Assembly (NCBI GenBank): GCA_017450645.1
Contig: JAFSTE010000003.1
Span: forward strand, 1-64,000
Direction of reading: 5' to 3'
From: Eubacterium sp.
Lineage (GTDB): Bacteria > Bacillota > Clostridia > Oscillospirales > Acutalibacteraceae
Length of the DNA stretch: 64,000 bases
The translations under genes and the position numbers were made by a program. The first letter of the stretch is position 1. The number at the start of each line of letters is the position of its first letter. The notes beneath the pieces were generated by a model. The model was not told the origin of the DNA and searched no databases. It saw nothing but the letters and a program-made list of their open reading frames with translations. This document shows, one piece after another, positions 46,790 through 54,456 of this stretch.

Positions 46790-48454
46790 ATGAGATCAGA
46801 TTTAATTAAAGAAGGACCGTCAAGGGCTCCTCACCGTTCGCTCCTCAGAGCGCTCGGCGTTGACGAGCTTGAGATGAAAAGACCTTTTGTAGCAGTTGTT
46901 AATTCAAAGAGTGACTATGTTCCCGGACATATGCACCTCGATAAAATCGCAGAGCAGGTTAAGGCGGGTATCCGCAACGCAGGCGGTGTTCCGTTTGAGT
47001 TTAACACAATCGCTGTATGTGACGGTATCGCTATGAACCACAAGGGTATGAAGTATTCGCTTTGCTCGCGTGAGCTTATCGCGGACAGCATTGAGGTTAT
47101 GCTCACCGCTCATCCGCTTGACGCTATTGTGTTTATCCCTAACTGCGACAAGATTGTACCGGGTATGCTCCTTGCTGCGTGCAGACTCAATCTGCCGTGT
47201 ATCTTTATCAGCGGCGGACCAATGCTCCCCGGTAAGAGCACCGAAACCAAAAATCCTATCGGTCTTTCCGAGCAGTTTGAATATGTCGGCGCAGAGGCTG
47301 TCGGCAAAATGAGCGTAGAAAATCTTGAGGCAACTGCTTTTACGGCTTGTCCGACCTGCGGTTCGTGTTCGGGTATGTACACCGCAAACTCTATGAACTG
47401 CCTTACCGAGTCAATCGGTATGTCGCTTCCGGGTTCGGGTACTATTCCTGCAGTTTATTCTGCAAGACTTCGCCTTGCTAAGATGGCGGGTGAGAGGGTT
47501 ATGGACCTTCTTAAAGAGGACATAAGACCTTCCGATATTATCACCGAGGAAGCTATCCAGAACGCTATGCGCTGCGATATGGCTATCGGTTGTTCTACTA
47601 ATACAATTCTTCACCTTACCGCGATTGCTCACGCTGCGGGTCACGATATCGACCTTTCGGATCTTAACGAGATGGGTAACACCACGCCGCAGATTTGTAA
47701 GCTCAACCCCGCGTCGTCCGTATTTATTACCGACCTTAACAATGTTGGCGGTATGCAGTCGGTGCTTAAGGAGCTTTCGACTGCCGGACTTATCAATACA
47801 GAATGTATGACAGTCAGCGGCACTGTTGCAGACAGAATTGCAGCTGCTGCCGACGCTGACGGCGAGATTATCAGAAAGCTCGACAACCCGTTCTCAAAGG
47901 ACGGCGGTATCGCTGTACTTAAGGGTAACCTTGCAGAAGAAGGCGCCGTAGTTAAGAAGGGCGCAGTTGCTCCCGAAATGATGCAGCACAAGGGTCCTGC
48001 AAAGTGCTATGACTCTGAGGAGGAGGCAATCGCTGCTATCACCGGCGGCAAGGTTGTTGCGGGCGATGTAGTCGTTATCCGCTACGAAGGACCGAAGGGC
48101 GGCCCGGGTATGCGTGAAATGCTGTCCCCGACCTCCGCTATTATCGGTATGGGTCTCGGCGAGTCCGTTGCGCTTCTCACTGACGGTAGATTTTCCGGCG
48201 CAACACGCGGCGCTTCTATCGGTCATGTAAGCCCCGAGGCTGCAGTAGGCGGTACTATCGCGCTCGTTGAGGACGGCGACGAAATAGAGATTGATATTCC
48301 TAAGAGAGTTCTTAAGGTTAATGTATCCGACGATGTTCTTGAAAAGAGAAGACAAAACTGGACTGCACCTGCTCAGGAGCTTTCGGGCTATCTTAAGAGA
48401 TATGCTCAGCATGTAACCTCGGGTTCAAGAGGCGCAGTTTTTGAGGATGACTAA
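46790..48454 (+). CDS. ilvD: Dihydroxy-acid dehydratase
   Basis: A 554-residue IlvD (branched-chain amino acid synthesis, Fe-S dependent). [13 protein letters not shown] and [19 protein letters not shown] carry cluster cysteines, and [21 protein letters not shown] is the C-terminal signature. GAAGGAG precedes the ATG. No other ilv or leu gene is nearby; it is followed within 11 bases by the envelope-protein cluster. Confidence 0.97.
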   Translation: MRSDLIKEGPSRAPHRSLLRALGVDELEMKRPFVAVVNSKSDYVPGHMHLDKIAEQVKAGIRNAGGVPFEFNTIAVCDGIAMNHKGMKYSLCSRELIADSIEVMLTAHPLDAIVFIPNCDKIVPGMLLAACRLNLPCIFISGGPMLPGKSTETKNPIGLSEQFEYVGAEAVGKMSVENLEATAFTACPTCGSCSGMYTANSMNCLTESIGMSLPGSGTIPAVYSARLRLAKMAGERVMDLLKEDIRPSDIITEEAIQNAMRCDMAIGCSTNTILHLTAIAHAAGHDIDLSDLNEMGNTTPQICKLNPASSVFITDLNNVGGMQSVLKELSTAGLINTECMTVSGTVADRIAAAADADGEIIRKLDNPFSKDGGIAVLKGNLAEEGAVVKKGAVAPEMMQHKGPAKCYDSEEEAIAAITGGKVVAGDVVVIRYEGPKGGPGMREMLSPTSAIIGMGLGESVALLTDGRFSGATRGASIGHVSPEAAVGGTIALVEDGDEIEIDIPKRVLKVNVSDDVLEKRRQNWTAPAQELSGYLKRYAQHVTSGSRGAVFEDD

Positions 48455-48465
48455 ACACTGTTTTT

Positions 48466-49116
48466 ATGGATAACAATAATAAACATAAAACAAAAAAGAA
48501 TAACACGCTCGCTCAGCTGTTTGTCGCACCGTTTGTGTTTGTGCTGATAGCGCTTGTTGTGATTGTGCCGATGTTTATCGGCGGCTTCTCGTTTGCTAAA
48601 ACCTATGTAAATAAAGCGAGGGAGAGCTTTACAATGAGCTACGGAGACCTTGTTCCTAACGACAAGGTTTACGCAAAGCACCTTAAAAAAGGCGAAAAAA
48701 TCGACAAAAAAGAGCTTGAAGTTGCCGGCAAGGTCGGCGAACTAAGCTGCGATAATGCGGCAATCGGCTGCGATGTGTATTACGGTATTAACCGCGCTTC
48801 TAAACGCTACGGCGTCGCGGCGTCCGCTAAGTCCGGCTTGTTCGGCGACGGCGGCGAAATCCGTATCGACGGTGATGTGTCGAGCGAGTTTAAGGCGCTT
48901 AAAAATGTTAAAAAAGGCGATGTGTTTACCGTAAATGCACCCGAGGGCGAATACAAATACACTGTTGTTGATGTCACTACGGCTCAGGAGTACACCAAAA
49001 AGCTGAGCGGCGAATACCTGCTGCTAAGCACCGAGGTAAGCTCCGACGCGTTTGCACATCAGGCAGGTCAAAGGCTGTTTGTCGCTGCGACAATCGGCGC
49101 TGAGGAGGTGGAGTAA
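48466..49116 (+). CDS. Membrane-anchored sortase-fold protein lacking catalytic residues (predicted)
   Basis: A 216-residue protein: a basic N-terminus, one membrane span (~20-45), then an extracellular domain (~70-210). The domain follows the sortase pattern: an AIGCDVYYGI strand, GVAASAKSGLFGDGG, then EIRIDGDVSSEFKALKNVKKGDVFTV and YKYTVVDVTTAQ, then GEYLLLSTEVSSDAF. At the positions of the catalytic His (sortase xxGH) and Cys (TLxTC) there is GD and ST, so it is probably not a transpeptidase. Assignment is by eye and should be checked by structure prediction. The stop overlaps the next gene (TAATG). It could also be an unrelated beta-domain. Confidence 0.6.
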   Translation: MDNNNKHKTKKNNTLAQLFVAPFVFVLIALVVIVPMFIGGFSFAKTYVNKARESFTMSYGDLVPNDKVYAKHLKKGEKIDKKELEVAGKVGELSCDNAAIGCDVYYGINRASKRYGVAASAKSGLFGDGGEIRIDGDVSSEFKALKNVKKGDVFTVNAPEGEYKYTVVDVTTAQEYTKKLSGEYLLLSTEVSSDAFAHQAGQRLFVAATIGAEEVE

Positions 49117-50075
49117 TGAGCGACAGTCACACTTCAACTCACCACCATTCGCACAGCCATTCACATTCACACAGCCACTCGCATTCGCACAGTCACTCGC
49201 ACAGCTCGTCTAAAAAGAGAAGAAAGACGACTGACCCTAACGCTTATAAAAAGACGCGGTATTTCTTTGCGTTTTTGCTGTTTGTGTTTATAACGGTTTT
49301 CGGCTTTTCGCTTGTGGCTAACACGACCCTGTTTAATAAGGATAAGGCGGCTGATATATTCACTAACAGTGATTACACCGCGGCTCTGACCGACGACGCT
49401 AAGCTCTATGCGCAGGATATGTGTAAGCGAAACAATGTTGATTTTAGTGCGTTTGAAGCGCTTGACTCAACGGCTGTCAGTGAAATAGAACGCGCGTATG
49501 TTCTCGGCACTATGTCGCTTGATGAGGAGTACTCGAATACGACATATCTCGACAAAATTGACGAGCTTCAAGCTACGCTTAAAGAGGATATACAAAATAG
49601 CCTTGACGACAGTAAAACCGCGGTTTATCCGAGCCAGAAGGACGGCGCCGAAAAGCTGAGCGCTGCCGTTTGCGATTACCTCAAAGACAGGGTTGAGGTG
49701 TCCATTATGGACGAGATGATTGCTATACTTAACATCGGCACAACCGCTACTATTGTTTCGAGCGCTGTCAGCGGCGTGCTTAGCGTTGCGTTGCTGCTGG
49801 TTGTAATAACCCTCGGCAGCGAGGTTTACAGAACTTTAAGGAGTGTCAGCCACGCGCTGCTCGCTTCTTCGCTCACGGGCTTTTTGACCTGTTATGTTTA
49901 TAATACGGTCAAGGGCGCAAAGAGTTTATGGCTTTTTCCACAATATCTTAACGCTTCTGTAATGCGTTATCTGGATTTCTCAGTCAGCAGGTTGCTGCTG
50001 CTTGCGATATTCCTCGCAGTGTTCTCGCTGTTTGTTGACGCGCTGGTATGGAAGCTTAAATCTGAAACACTTTAG
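49116..50075 (+). CDS. His-Ser-repeat multi-pass membrane protein
   Basis: A 319-residue protein. Residues 8-30 are a run of His-Ser dipeptides, a possible cytoplasmic metal-binding tail, followed by a basic patch (KKRRK). Spans are predicted at ~46-68, ~208-236, ~243-263 and ~283-306, with a helical extracellular domain (~70-205). No family recognised. It is coupled to the preceding sortase-like gene and is followed 10 bases later by an ABC ATPase that lacks its own permease, so it might form part of that transporter, although it does not look like an ABC-2 permease. Confidence 0.6.
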   Translation: MSDSHTSTHHHSHSHSHSHSHSHSHSHSHSSSKKRRKTTDPNAYKKTRYFFAFLLFVFITVFGFSLVANTTLFNKDKAADIFTNSDYTAALTDDAKLYAQDMCKRNNVDFSAFEALDSTAVSEIERAYVLGTMSLDEEYSNTTYLDKIDELQATLKEDIQNSLDDSKTAVYPSQKDGAEKLSAAVCDYLKDRVEVSIMDEMIAILNIGTTATIVSSAVSGVLSVALLLVVITLGSEVYRTLRSVSHALLASSLTGFLTCYVYNTVKGAKSLWLFPQYLNASVMRYLDFSVSRLLLLAIFLAVFSLFVDALVWKLKSETL

Positions 50076-50085
50076 GTAACTTATT

Positions 50086-51258
50086 ATGGATGAAAAAAAG
50101 GAAGAATTAAAGAACGAAGCTGCAAATCCTCAGAATAAATTTGACGACGAGGTTATGATTAAAATCGACCATGTGTCGATGCGCTTTAACCTTGATAAAG
50201 AAAAGGTTGATAACCTTAAGGAATACTTTATCAGGATGCTTAAAGGCAGGCTTCAGTATAATAAATTCGTTGCTCTTGACGACGTCAGCTTTGAGGTCAA
50301 AAGGGGCGAAAGGCTTGCTATTTTAGGCTTTAACGGTGCGGGTAAAAGTACGCTGTTAAAGACCATTGTAGGCGTTTATAAGCCCAGCGAGGGCGAGGTG
50401 TTTAAGAAGGGTGTTATTGCGCCTCTCTTAGAGCTTGGCGCGGGCTTCGACCCCAACTATTCGGGTAGGGAAAATATTTTCCTCTACGGCGCTATTCTCG
50501 GCTATTCGAGGGCTTATATCGAAAGCAAGATTGACGAGATTATCGAGTTTTCGGAGCTCGGCCACTTTATCGAGGTACCGGTTAAGAACTATTCCTCGGG
50601 TATGAGGGCAAGGCTCGGCTTCTCAATCGCTACGGCGGTTGACCCGGATATCCTTATTCTCGACGAGGTGCTTTCGGTAGGTGACGCTAAGTTTAAGAAA
50701 AAGAGTCTTGCTAAGGTGCGCTCTATGTTCGACAGCGGCGTTACGGTGCTTTTCGTGTCGCATAATATCGACCAGGTTAAGGCTATCTGCAACAAGGCTA
50801 TACTTCTTGAGCACGGCGAGGTGCTTGCTTACGGCGATGTAGACACTGTTGCCGCTATCTATGAGGAAAAGACAACTCAGACTAAGGCAAAGCCCAAGAA
50901 AACCGTTGTATCTCCGATTACCAAAGCGGAGAAAAAGCAGGATAAAAAGGCAAATGAGGAGCAAAAGAAATCCTTTGAAGCTATGCAGGAATTCGAGGAC
51001 GAGTTCGTTAAAACTATCGCCGAAAAGGACGACCCCGACAACAGATATGAGATTTATCTCGACTTAAAGAAGAAGTTCCTTGAAGATAAGTATACTAAAG
51101 AAGAATTTGTCGACGAGGTAGCTAAGCTTACGGTCGCCGATTTAAATGCGGAGGACTCTCCGTATAAAAAGACTCAGCAGCTCACCAAGTTCGAAAAGCG
51201 CCTTGCACAGGCGAAAGAAAAAGAAAAAAGTGAAGTAAAGGAGAACGGTAATGAATAA
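50086..51258 (+). CDS. TagH/Wzt-type ABC transporter ATPase without cognate permease
   Basis: A 390-residue ATPase of the polysaccharide/teichoic-acid export group. KGERLAILGFNGAGKSTLLK holds Walker A (GFNGAGKST), then GAGFDPNYSGRENIF, signature YSSGMRARLGF, Walker B ILILDEVLSVGD and a FVSHN switch. These match TagH/Wzt. A ~140-residue Lys/Glu-rich C-terminal extension (~255-390) replaces the sugar-binding domain of Wzt. No TagG-type permease is in the window. In this cluster it could energise a different membrane partner (inference). Confidence 0.8.
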   Translation: MDEKKEELKNEAANPQNKFDDEVMIKIDHVSMRFNLDKEKVDNLKEYFIRMLKGRLQYNKFVALDDVSFEVKRGERLAILGFNGAGKSTLLKTIVGVYKPSEGEVFKKGVIAPLLELGAGFDPNYSGRENIFLYGAILGYSRAYIESKIDEIIEFSELGHFIEVPVKNYSSGMRARLGFSIATAVDPDILILDEVLSVGDAKFKKKSLAKVRSMFDSGVTVLFVSHNIDQVKAICNKAILLEHGEVLAYGDVDTVAAIYEEKTTQTKAKPKKTVVSPITKAEKKQDKKANEEQKKSFEAMQEFEDEFVKTIAEKDDPDNRYEIYLDLKKKFLEDKYTKEEFVDEVAKLTVADLNAEDSPYKKTQQLTKFEKRLAQAKEKEKSEVKENGNE

Positions 51259-51625
51259 TCAGTACCCTCAGCAGCAGGATTACCAGCGTTATAATCAAAA
51301 TCCGTACCCCCAGCAACAGTATCAGCAGTATCCCCAACAGCCGCAGTACACTGTAAATAATTATCAGCAGTACGACCCGACCAAAGAGGTTATGAGCGTC
51401 GGCAGCTATATATTAATGTTTATTTTAAGCAGTATTCCGGTTATTAATGTGATTTGCTGGATTGTGTGGCTTATAAGCCCTAACACAAATAAGAATAAAA
51501 AGAATTTCATTATAGCAACTATCGTTATGGCGATTTTAAGCGCAGTATTAAGCGTTGTTGCTATTGCGGTGCTCGCAGCCCTCGGCGTGAGCGCGTCGGA
51601 TATCGACTTTTCAAATATGATGTAA
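51251..51625 (+). CDS. Gln/Tyr/Pro-rich two-span membrane protein
   Basis: A 124-residue protein. The first ~45 residues are a low-complexity Gln/Tyr/Pro/Asn tract (YPQQQYQQYPQQPQY), followed by two membrane spans (~49-72 and ~84-110) with a basic loop NTNKNKKN between them. Its start overlaps the ABC ATPase by 8 bases, so it belongs to the cluster. No function known. Confidence 0.65.
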   Translation: MNNQYPQQQDYQRYNQNPYPQQQYQQYPQQPQYTVNNYQQYDPTKEVMSVGSYILMFILSSIPVINVICWIVWLISPNTNKNKKNFIIATIVMAILSAVLSVVAIAVLAALGVSASDIDFSNMM

Positions 51626-51629
51626 AATT

Positions 51630-51665
51630 AAAAGCGGTACAGCTACAAGGCTGTACCGCTTTTTG
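51630..51665. terminator. Terminator between the envelope cluster and yebC
   Basis: AAAAGCGGTACAG / CTGTACCGCTTTT hairpin with T-run; A-rich 5' flank makes it usable in both directions. Confidence 0.9.
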
Positions 51666-51672
51666 TTATGCG

Positions 51673-52416
51673 TTATCCTTCGTATTCGTCTTCGTTTTCC
51701 CAGTTGTGGTAGATGTTCTGGACATCCTCGTTGTCGTCGAACATATCTATCATCTTAGACATCTTTTTCATATCGTCCTCGCTCTCAAGGCGGGTGTAGG
51801 TCGAGGGGATGTACGCCGCCTCGGACGACACGATTGTGTAGCCCTTTGCCTCGAGGTCGTCACGCACAAGACCTATGTCGTTAGGCTCGGTGCGGATTTC
51901 AAAAATATCCTCCTCGTCGGTGAGGAAGTCGGTTGCGCCCGCTTCGAGTGCGTCCTCCATAAGTGTGTCCTCGTCAATATCCTCTTTTTCGATGATAATA
52001 ACGCCCTGGCGTGAGAACATAAAGGTTACGGAACCGGGGTTACCCATATTTCCGCCCGCCTTGTCGAAGTAGTGCCTTACCTCGCCTGCGGTGCGGTTGC
52101 GGTTATCCGTAAGCGCCTCAACTACTACAGCTACGCCGCTCGGACCGTATCCCTCGTAAACAATCTCTTCGTAGTTTGTGTTGTCGGTATCGCCCGCAGC
52201 CTTTTTAAGCATACGCTCGATATTGTCGTTAGGTACATTGTTCTGCTTAGCCTTCGCGATAACATCACGCAGCTTCGCGTTGTTGTTCGGGTCGGGTCCG
52301 CCGTTCTTAACCGCAACGGCAAGCTCTCTGCCGATTTTAGTAAATACCTTTGCTCTTGCAGCGTCGTTAGCACCCTTCTTACGCTTAATAGTGCTCCATT
52401 TATTATGTCCGCTCAT
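51673..52416 (-). CDS. yebC: YebC/PmpR-family protein
   Basis: A 247-residue YebC-family protein with start SGHNKWSTIKRKKGANDAARAKVF and the acidic central domain. The family was long annotated as transcription regulators; recent work links YebC-type proteins to translation of difficult (proline-rich) stretches. Its promoter at 52450-52478 is divergent from that of the pyridoxamine kinase. Confidence 0.95.
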   Translation of the reverse strand: MSGHNKWSTIKRKKGANDAARAKVFTKIGRELAVAVKNGGPDPNNNAKLRDVIAKAKQNNVPNDNIERMLKKAAGDTDNTNYEEIVYEGYGPSGVAVVVEALTDNRNRTAGEVRHYFDKAGGNMGNPGSVTFMFSRQGVIIIEKEDIDEDTLMEDALEAGATDFLTDEEDIFEIRTEPNDIGLVRDDLEAKGYTIVSSEAAYIPSTYTRLESEDDMKKMSKMIDMFDDNEDVQNIYHNWENEDEYEG

Positions 52417-52449
52417 ACAGTCAGTCCTTCCTTATATAAAACTTATAAT

Positions 52450-52478
52450 ATTATATCATATTATATATGTTGCTTCAA
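52450..52478 (-). promoter_or_regulatory. Promoter of yebC
   Basis: TTGAAG (52473-52478) and TATAAT (52450-52455) on the minus strand, 17-base spacer, about 35 bases before the ATG. Confidence 0.65.
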
Positions 52479-52494
52479 GGATTTTTTACAGGTG

Positions 52495-52523
52495 TTGACA
52501 AGGTAAAATATTAGGTTTATACT
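52495..52523 (+). promoter_or_regulatory. Promoter of pyridoxamine kinase gene
   Basis: TTGACA (52495-52500) and TATACT (52518-52523), 17-base spacer. Transcription should begin near 52530, at most ~10 bases before the start codon. Confidence 0.65.
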
Positions 52524-52539
52524 TTTATCGGTGATTAAA

Positions 52540-53346
52540 ATGAAAAAAATTGCGGTTCTTAACGACATATCGGGCTTCGGTCGCTGCTCGCTTTCGGCGG
52601 CGCTGCCGATTATATCCGCTTTTGGTATTCAGTGCTGCCCGCTTCCAACGGGCGTGTACTCTAACCAGACGGGGTACGACAGCTTTAAAAGCGTTGACCT
52701 TACCGATTGTATTACACCCTTTGCAAGCGAGTGGAAAAAGCTCGGCGCGCGCTTTGACGCGATAATAGTCGGCTTTGTCACAAGTGAGGAGCAGGGGAGA
52801 GAGCTTCAAAAGTTTATAGCCGATTTTAAGCAGGACGCCCTGCTTGTCGTTGACCCGATTATGGCGGACGACGGCGAGATGTACAAGGGCTTTACTAAAG
52901 AGCGTGTTGACGCGGTTTGCGCCCTTGCAAAAAGCGCAGATGTTATTACGCCTAACCTCACCGAGCTTTGCGTTTTGTGCGGCAGGGAGTACAGCGAAAG
53001 CCTCAGCACCGACGATGTTAGGGAAATGTCGGCACTAACGGGCGTTAAAACCGTTGTAACTACGGGAATTAAGAGCGAGCGCGAAGTGATTACCACCGTA
53101 TATAATAACGGCGAATTCGAGGTGATTACGGCGCCGAAAATGGGCGAGAGCTTCTCGGGTACGGGCGATATTATGGTGAGCTATGTCACCGCCGAATTAG
53201 TGCGCGGTACGGATGTCTTTACCGCCGCTGAAAACGCGACCGACTTCATAACCCGCGCAATCGCCGAAACGCTTAAAGAAAACGAAATCACCCCCTACCG
53301 TGCAGAAGGCATATACTTTGAAAAGGTATTAAATTCGATAAAATAA
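52540..53346 (+). CDS. Pyridoxamine/pyridoxal kinase
   Basis: A 268-residue ribokinase-fold vitamin B6 kinase. IAVLNDISGFGRCSLSAALP is the family start, VVDPIMADDG and ITPNLTELCVL follow, and the anion hole/catalytic Asp lies in GESFSGTGDIM. It phosphorylates pyridoxamine/pyridoxal, supplying PLP to enzymes such as DapL. ATG 52540 is used here; a GTG at 52531 in frame coincides with the predicted transcription start, so leaderless translation from GTG is possible. Confidence 0.9.
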   Translation: MKKIAVLNDISGFGRCSLSAALPIISAFGIQCCPLPTGVYSNQTGYDSFKSVDLTDCITPFASEWKKLGARFDAIIVGFVTSEEQGRELQKFIADFKQDALLVVDPIMADDGEMYKGFTKERVDAVCALAKSADVITPNLTELCVLCGREYSESLSTDDVREMSALTGVKTVVTTGIKSEREVITTVYNNGEFEVITAPKMGESFSGTGDIMVSYVTAELVRGTDVFTAAENATDFITRAIAETLKENEITPYRAEGIYFEKVLNSIK

Positions 53347-53369
53347 AACATATTAAATAAGCGCAACCA

Positions 53370-53473
53370 AAGAAAAAGACCCGAGCATAGCACTCGGGTC
53401 TTCCCCTCTCTGTCTATAACAAACTATAGGAGGACAGGTTACCACAGACGGTTGCGGCTCCGTCTGTGGTGTA
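53370..53473 (-). ncRNA. Candidate small RNA with three hairpins and anti-SD motif
   Basis: On the minus strand a perfect promoter (53480-53508) is followed by ~100 bases without an ORF. Hairpin 1 is at the 5' end (ACCACAGACGG / CCGTCTGTGGT, 53441-53470). Hairpin 2 pairs CTGT/ACAG and CTATA/TATAG (about 53411-53438) with CCTC bulged out. Hairpin 3 is an intrinsic terminator (AAGACCCGAG / CTCGGGTCTT, 53376-53402) with TTTTTCTTT after it. CCTCCT is complementary to the Shine-Dalgarno core, as in many trans-acting regulators, though it could also pair with GAGAGGGG just downstream. I cannot match it to a known family. Confidence 0.7.
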
Positions 53474-53479
53474 ATAGTA

Positions 53480-53508
53480 ATTATACTCAAAAATATCTAA
53501 AATGTCAA
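53480..53508 (-). promoter_or_regulatory. Perfect consensus promoter of the small RNA
   Basis: TTGACA (53503-53508), 17 bases, TATAAT (53480-53485), all on the minus strand. No protein gene lies downstream for over 900 bases on that strand, and a terminator stops it after ~100 bases. Confidence 0.8.
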
Positions 53509-53627
53509 GCCAAAAGTTAATAATTATTCGTCAATTTTAACAAATGGATATATATACATTCTTTTGTGCATAAACGGCTCATTTATGTATAAATACCCCT
53601 AAAATTACACAAATTGTCTATAAACTA

Positions 53628-53656
53628 TTGACATAGAACAACCGTTCGATTAATAT
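53628..53656 (+). promoter_or_regulatory. Promoter of the sigma-like gene pair
   Basis: TTGACA (53628-53633) and TAATAT (53651-53656) with a 17-base spacer, about 65 bases upstream of the first ORF. The rest of the 355-base gap from 53347 is filled by the small RNA and its promoter; between 53510 and 53627 I see only AT-rich sequence. Confidence 0.55.
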
Positions 53657-53719
53657 TAATAATGGAAATGATTTCCACTCGCTCATTTCCCGAAATTTAA
53701 TATGAAAGAAGGGCAGAAG

Positions 53720-53941
53720 ATGTCGATTGATGAATTGGCTCGTGATTACGAGCGGCAGTATAACATCCTGTCAGCCAAGATGGACGCGCTAAGACCGCTT
53801 TTGTGCGTCTACACCGGCAAGGATTTGTATCTGCTTAGAAAACGAATTAAGATTTATTACGATATGGCTTGTGAATGCAAAAACACTGCATCTCTGCTGA
53901 AAGGCTATTACGGGGAGGGTGAGCTTGATGGATGTTCTTGA
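53720..53941 (+). CDS. Small helical protein of unknown function
   Basis: A 73-residue, mostly helical protein (SIDELARDYERQYNILSAK, LRKRIKIYYDMACECKNTA). ATG 53720 is chosen because AGAAGGG lies 7 bases upstream; an in-frame ATG at 53702 lacks such a site. It overlaps the next gene by 14 bases. It may be a partner of the sigma-like protein; no family is recognised. Confidence 0.6.
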   Translation: MSIDELARDYERQYNILSAKMDALRPLLCVYTGKDLYLLRKRIKIYYDMACECKNTASLLKGYYGEGELDGCS

Positions 53942-54251
53942 TAAGTTTTATTACTCGCCGAGCTTTGACGAGTCCGACAGTAAGGGCGCTGAATTTGCAA
54001 AGCGCAAGGCGATATCCCTTGTACTAAATCAGATTATGGACCGAGAGCTTACAAAAAAGCAGTGCCTGTGTCTTAAGTACAAGTATCTTTATAACAAAAC
54101 CCAGTCCGAGATAGCCGAAATTATGGGTATCAGTCAGCCTACGGTCTCGCGTCATATTAACGCCGCTAAGGACATAGTTAATAACGAGCTTAGCTACTGC
54201 TACCTCGCGCTGACAAAAGGTATTAACGAGTACGAAAATTACATAAACTAA
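53928..54251 (+). CDS. Sigma-70 region-4-like helix-turn-helix protein
   Basis: A 107-residue protein with a clear sigma region 4/LuxR-like HTH at about residues 42-85 (LTKKQCLCLKYKYLYNKT then QSEIAEIMGISQPTVSRHIN). There is no region 2, so it cannot be a complete sigma factor; such small proteins are often phage- or element-derived activators. ATG 53928 follows GGGGAGGG by 8 bases; the in-frame GTG at 53919 overlaps that site. A terminator follows. Confidence 0.75.
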   Translation: MDVLDKFYYSPSFDESDSKGAEFAKRKAISLVLNQIMDRELTKKQCLCLKYKYLYNKTQSEIAEIMGISQPTVSRHINAAKDIVNNELSYCYLALTKGINEYENYIN

Positions 54252-54252
54252 C

Positions 54253-54284
54253 AAAAAGGAGCTGTCAACGACGGCTCCTTTTAT
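54253..54284 (+). terminator. Terminator of the sigma-like pair
   Basis: AAAAGGAGC / GCTCCTTTT hairpin directly after the stop codon. Confidence 0.8.
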
Positions 54285-54355
54285 CAAACAACTCACCAAG
54301 GCTATTCGCGGGATTTCTCCACCTTGGTTTTAAATGTTTGTTGTTTTCTTTTTAT
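54285..54355 (+). other. Second hairpin with U-rich tail, role unclear
   Basis: CAAACA and ACCAAGG pair with CCTTGGT and TGTTTG across a GC-rich apical loop, followed by TTGTTTTCTTTTT. It could be a back-up terminator or a small structured RNA; no promoter is seen between it and the preceding terminator. Confidence 0.35.
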
Positions 54356-54391
54356 ACTATGAAAAAAATATTTGTTTTGTTAATTATTTTA

Positions 54392-54420
54392 TTGAAATGT
54401 GATTTTTTGTGTGCTAAAAT
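54392..54420 (+). promoter_or_regulatory. Promoter of iolG
   Basis: TTGAAA (54392-54397) and TAAAAT (54415-54420), 17-base spacer, ~30 bases before the ATG. Confidence 0.6.
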
Positions 54421-54456
54421 AAAGTGATAAATTATTATTTTAGAGAGGTAAATACT

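Noticed and set aside
49138..49203. CRISPR-like short repeats
   Set aside because: The units are 6-12 bases, without spacers, and in frame they encode a His-Ser run in a good ORF.
53401..53440. Plus-strand ribosome site (GGAGG at about 53429) implying a small gene
   Set aside because: No ATG, GTG or TTG follows at a suitable distance with an open frame; the sequence is better explained as the minus-strand small RNA.
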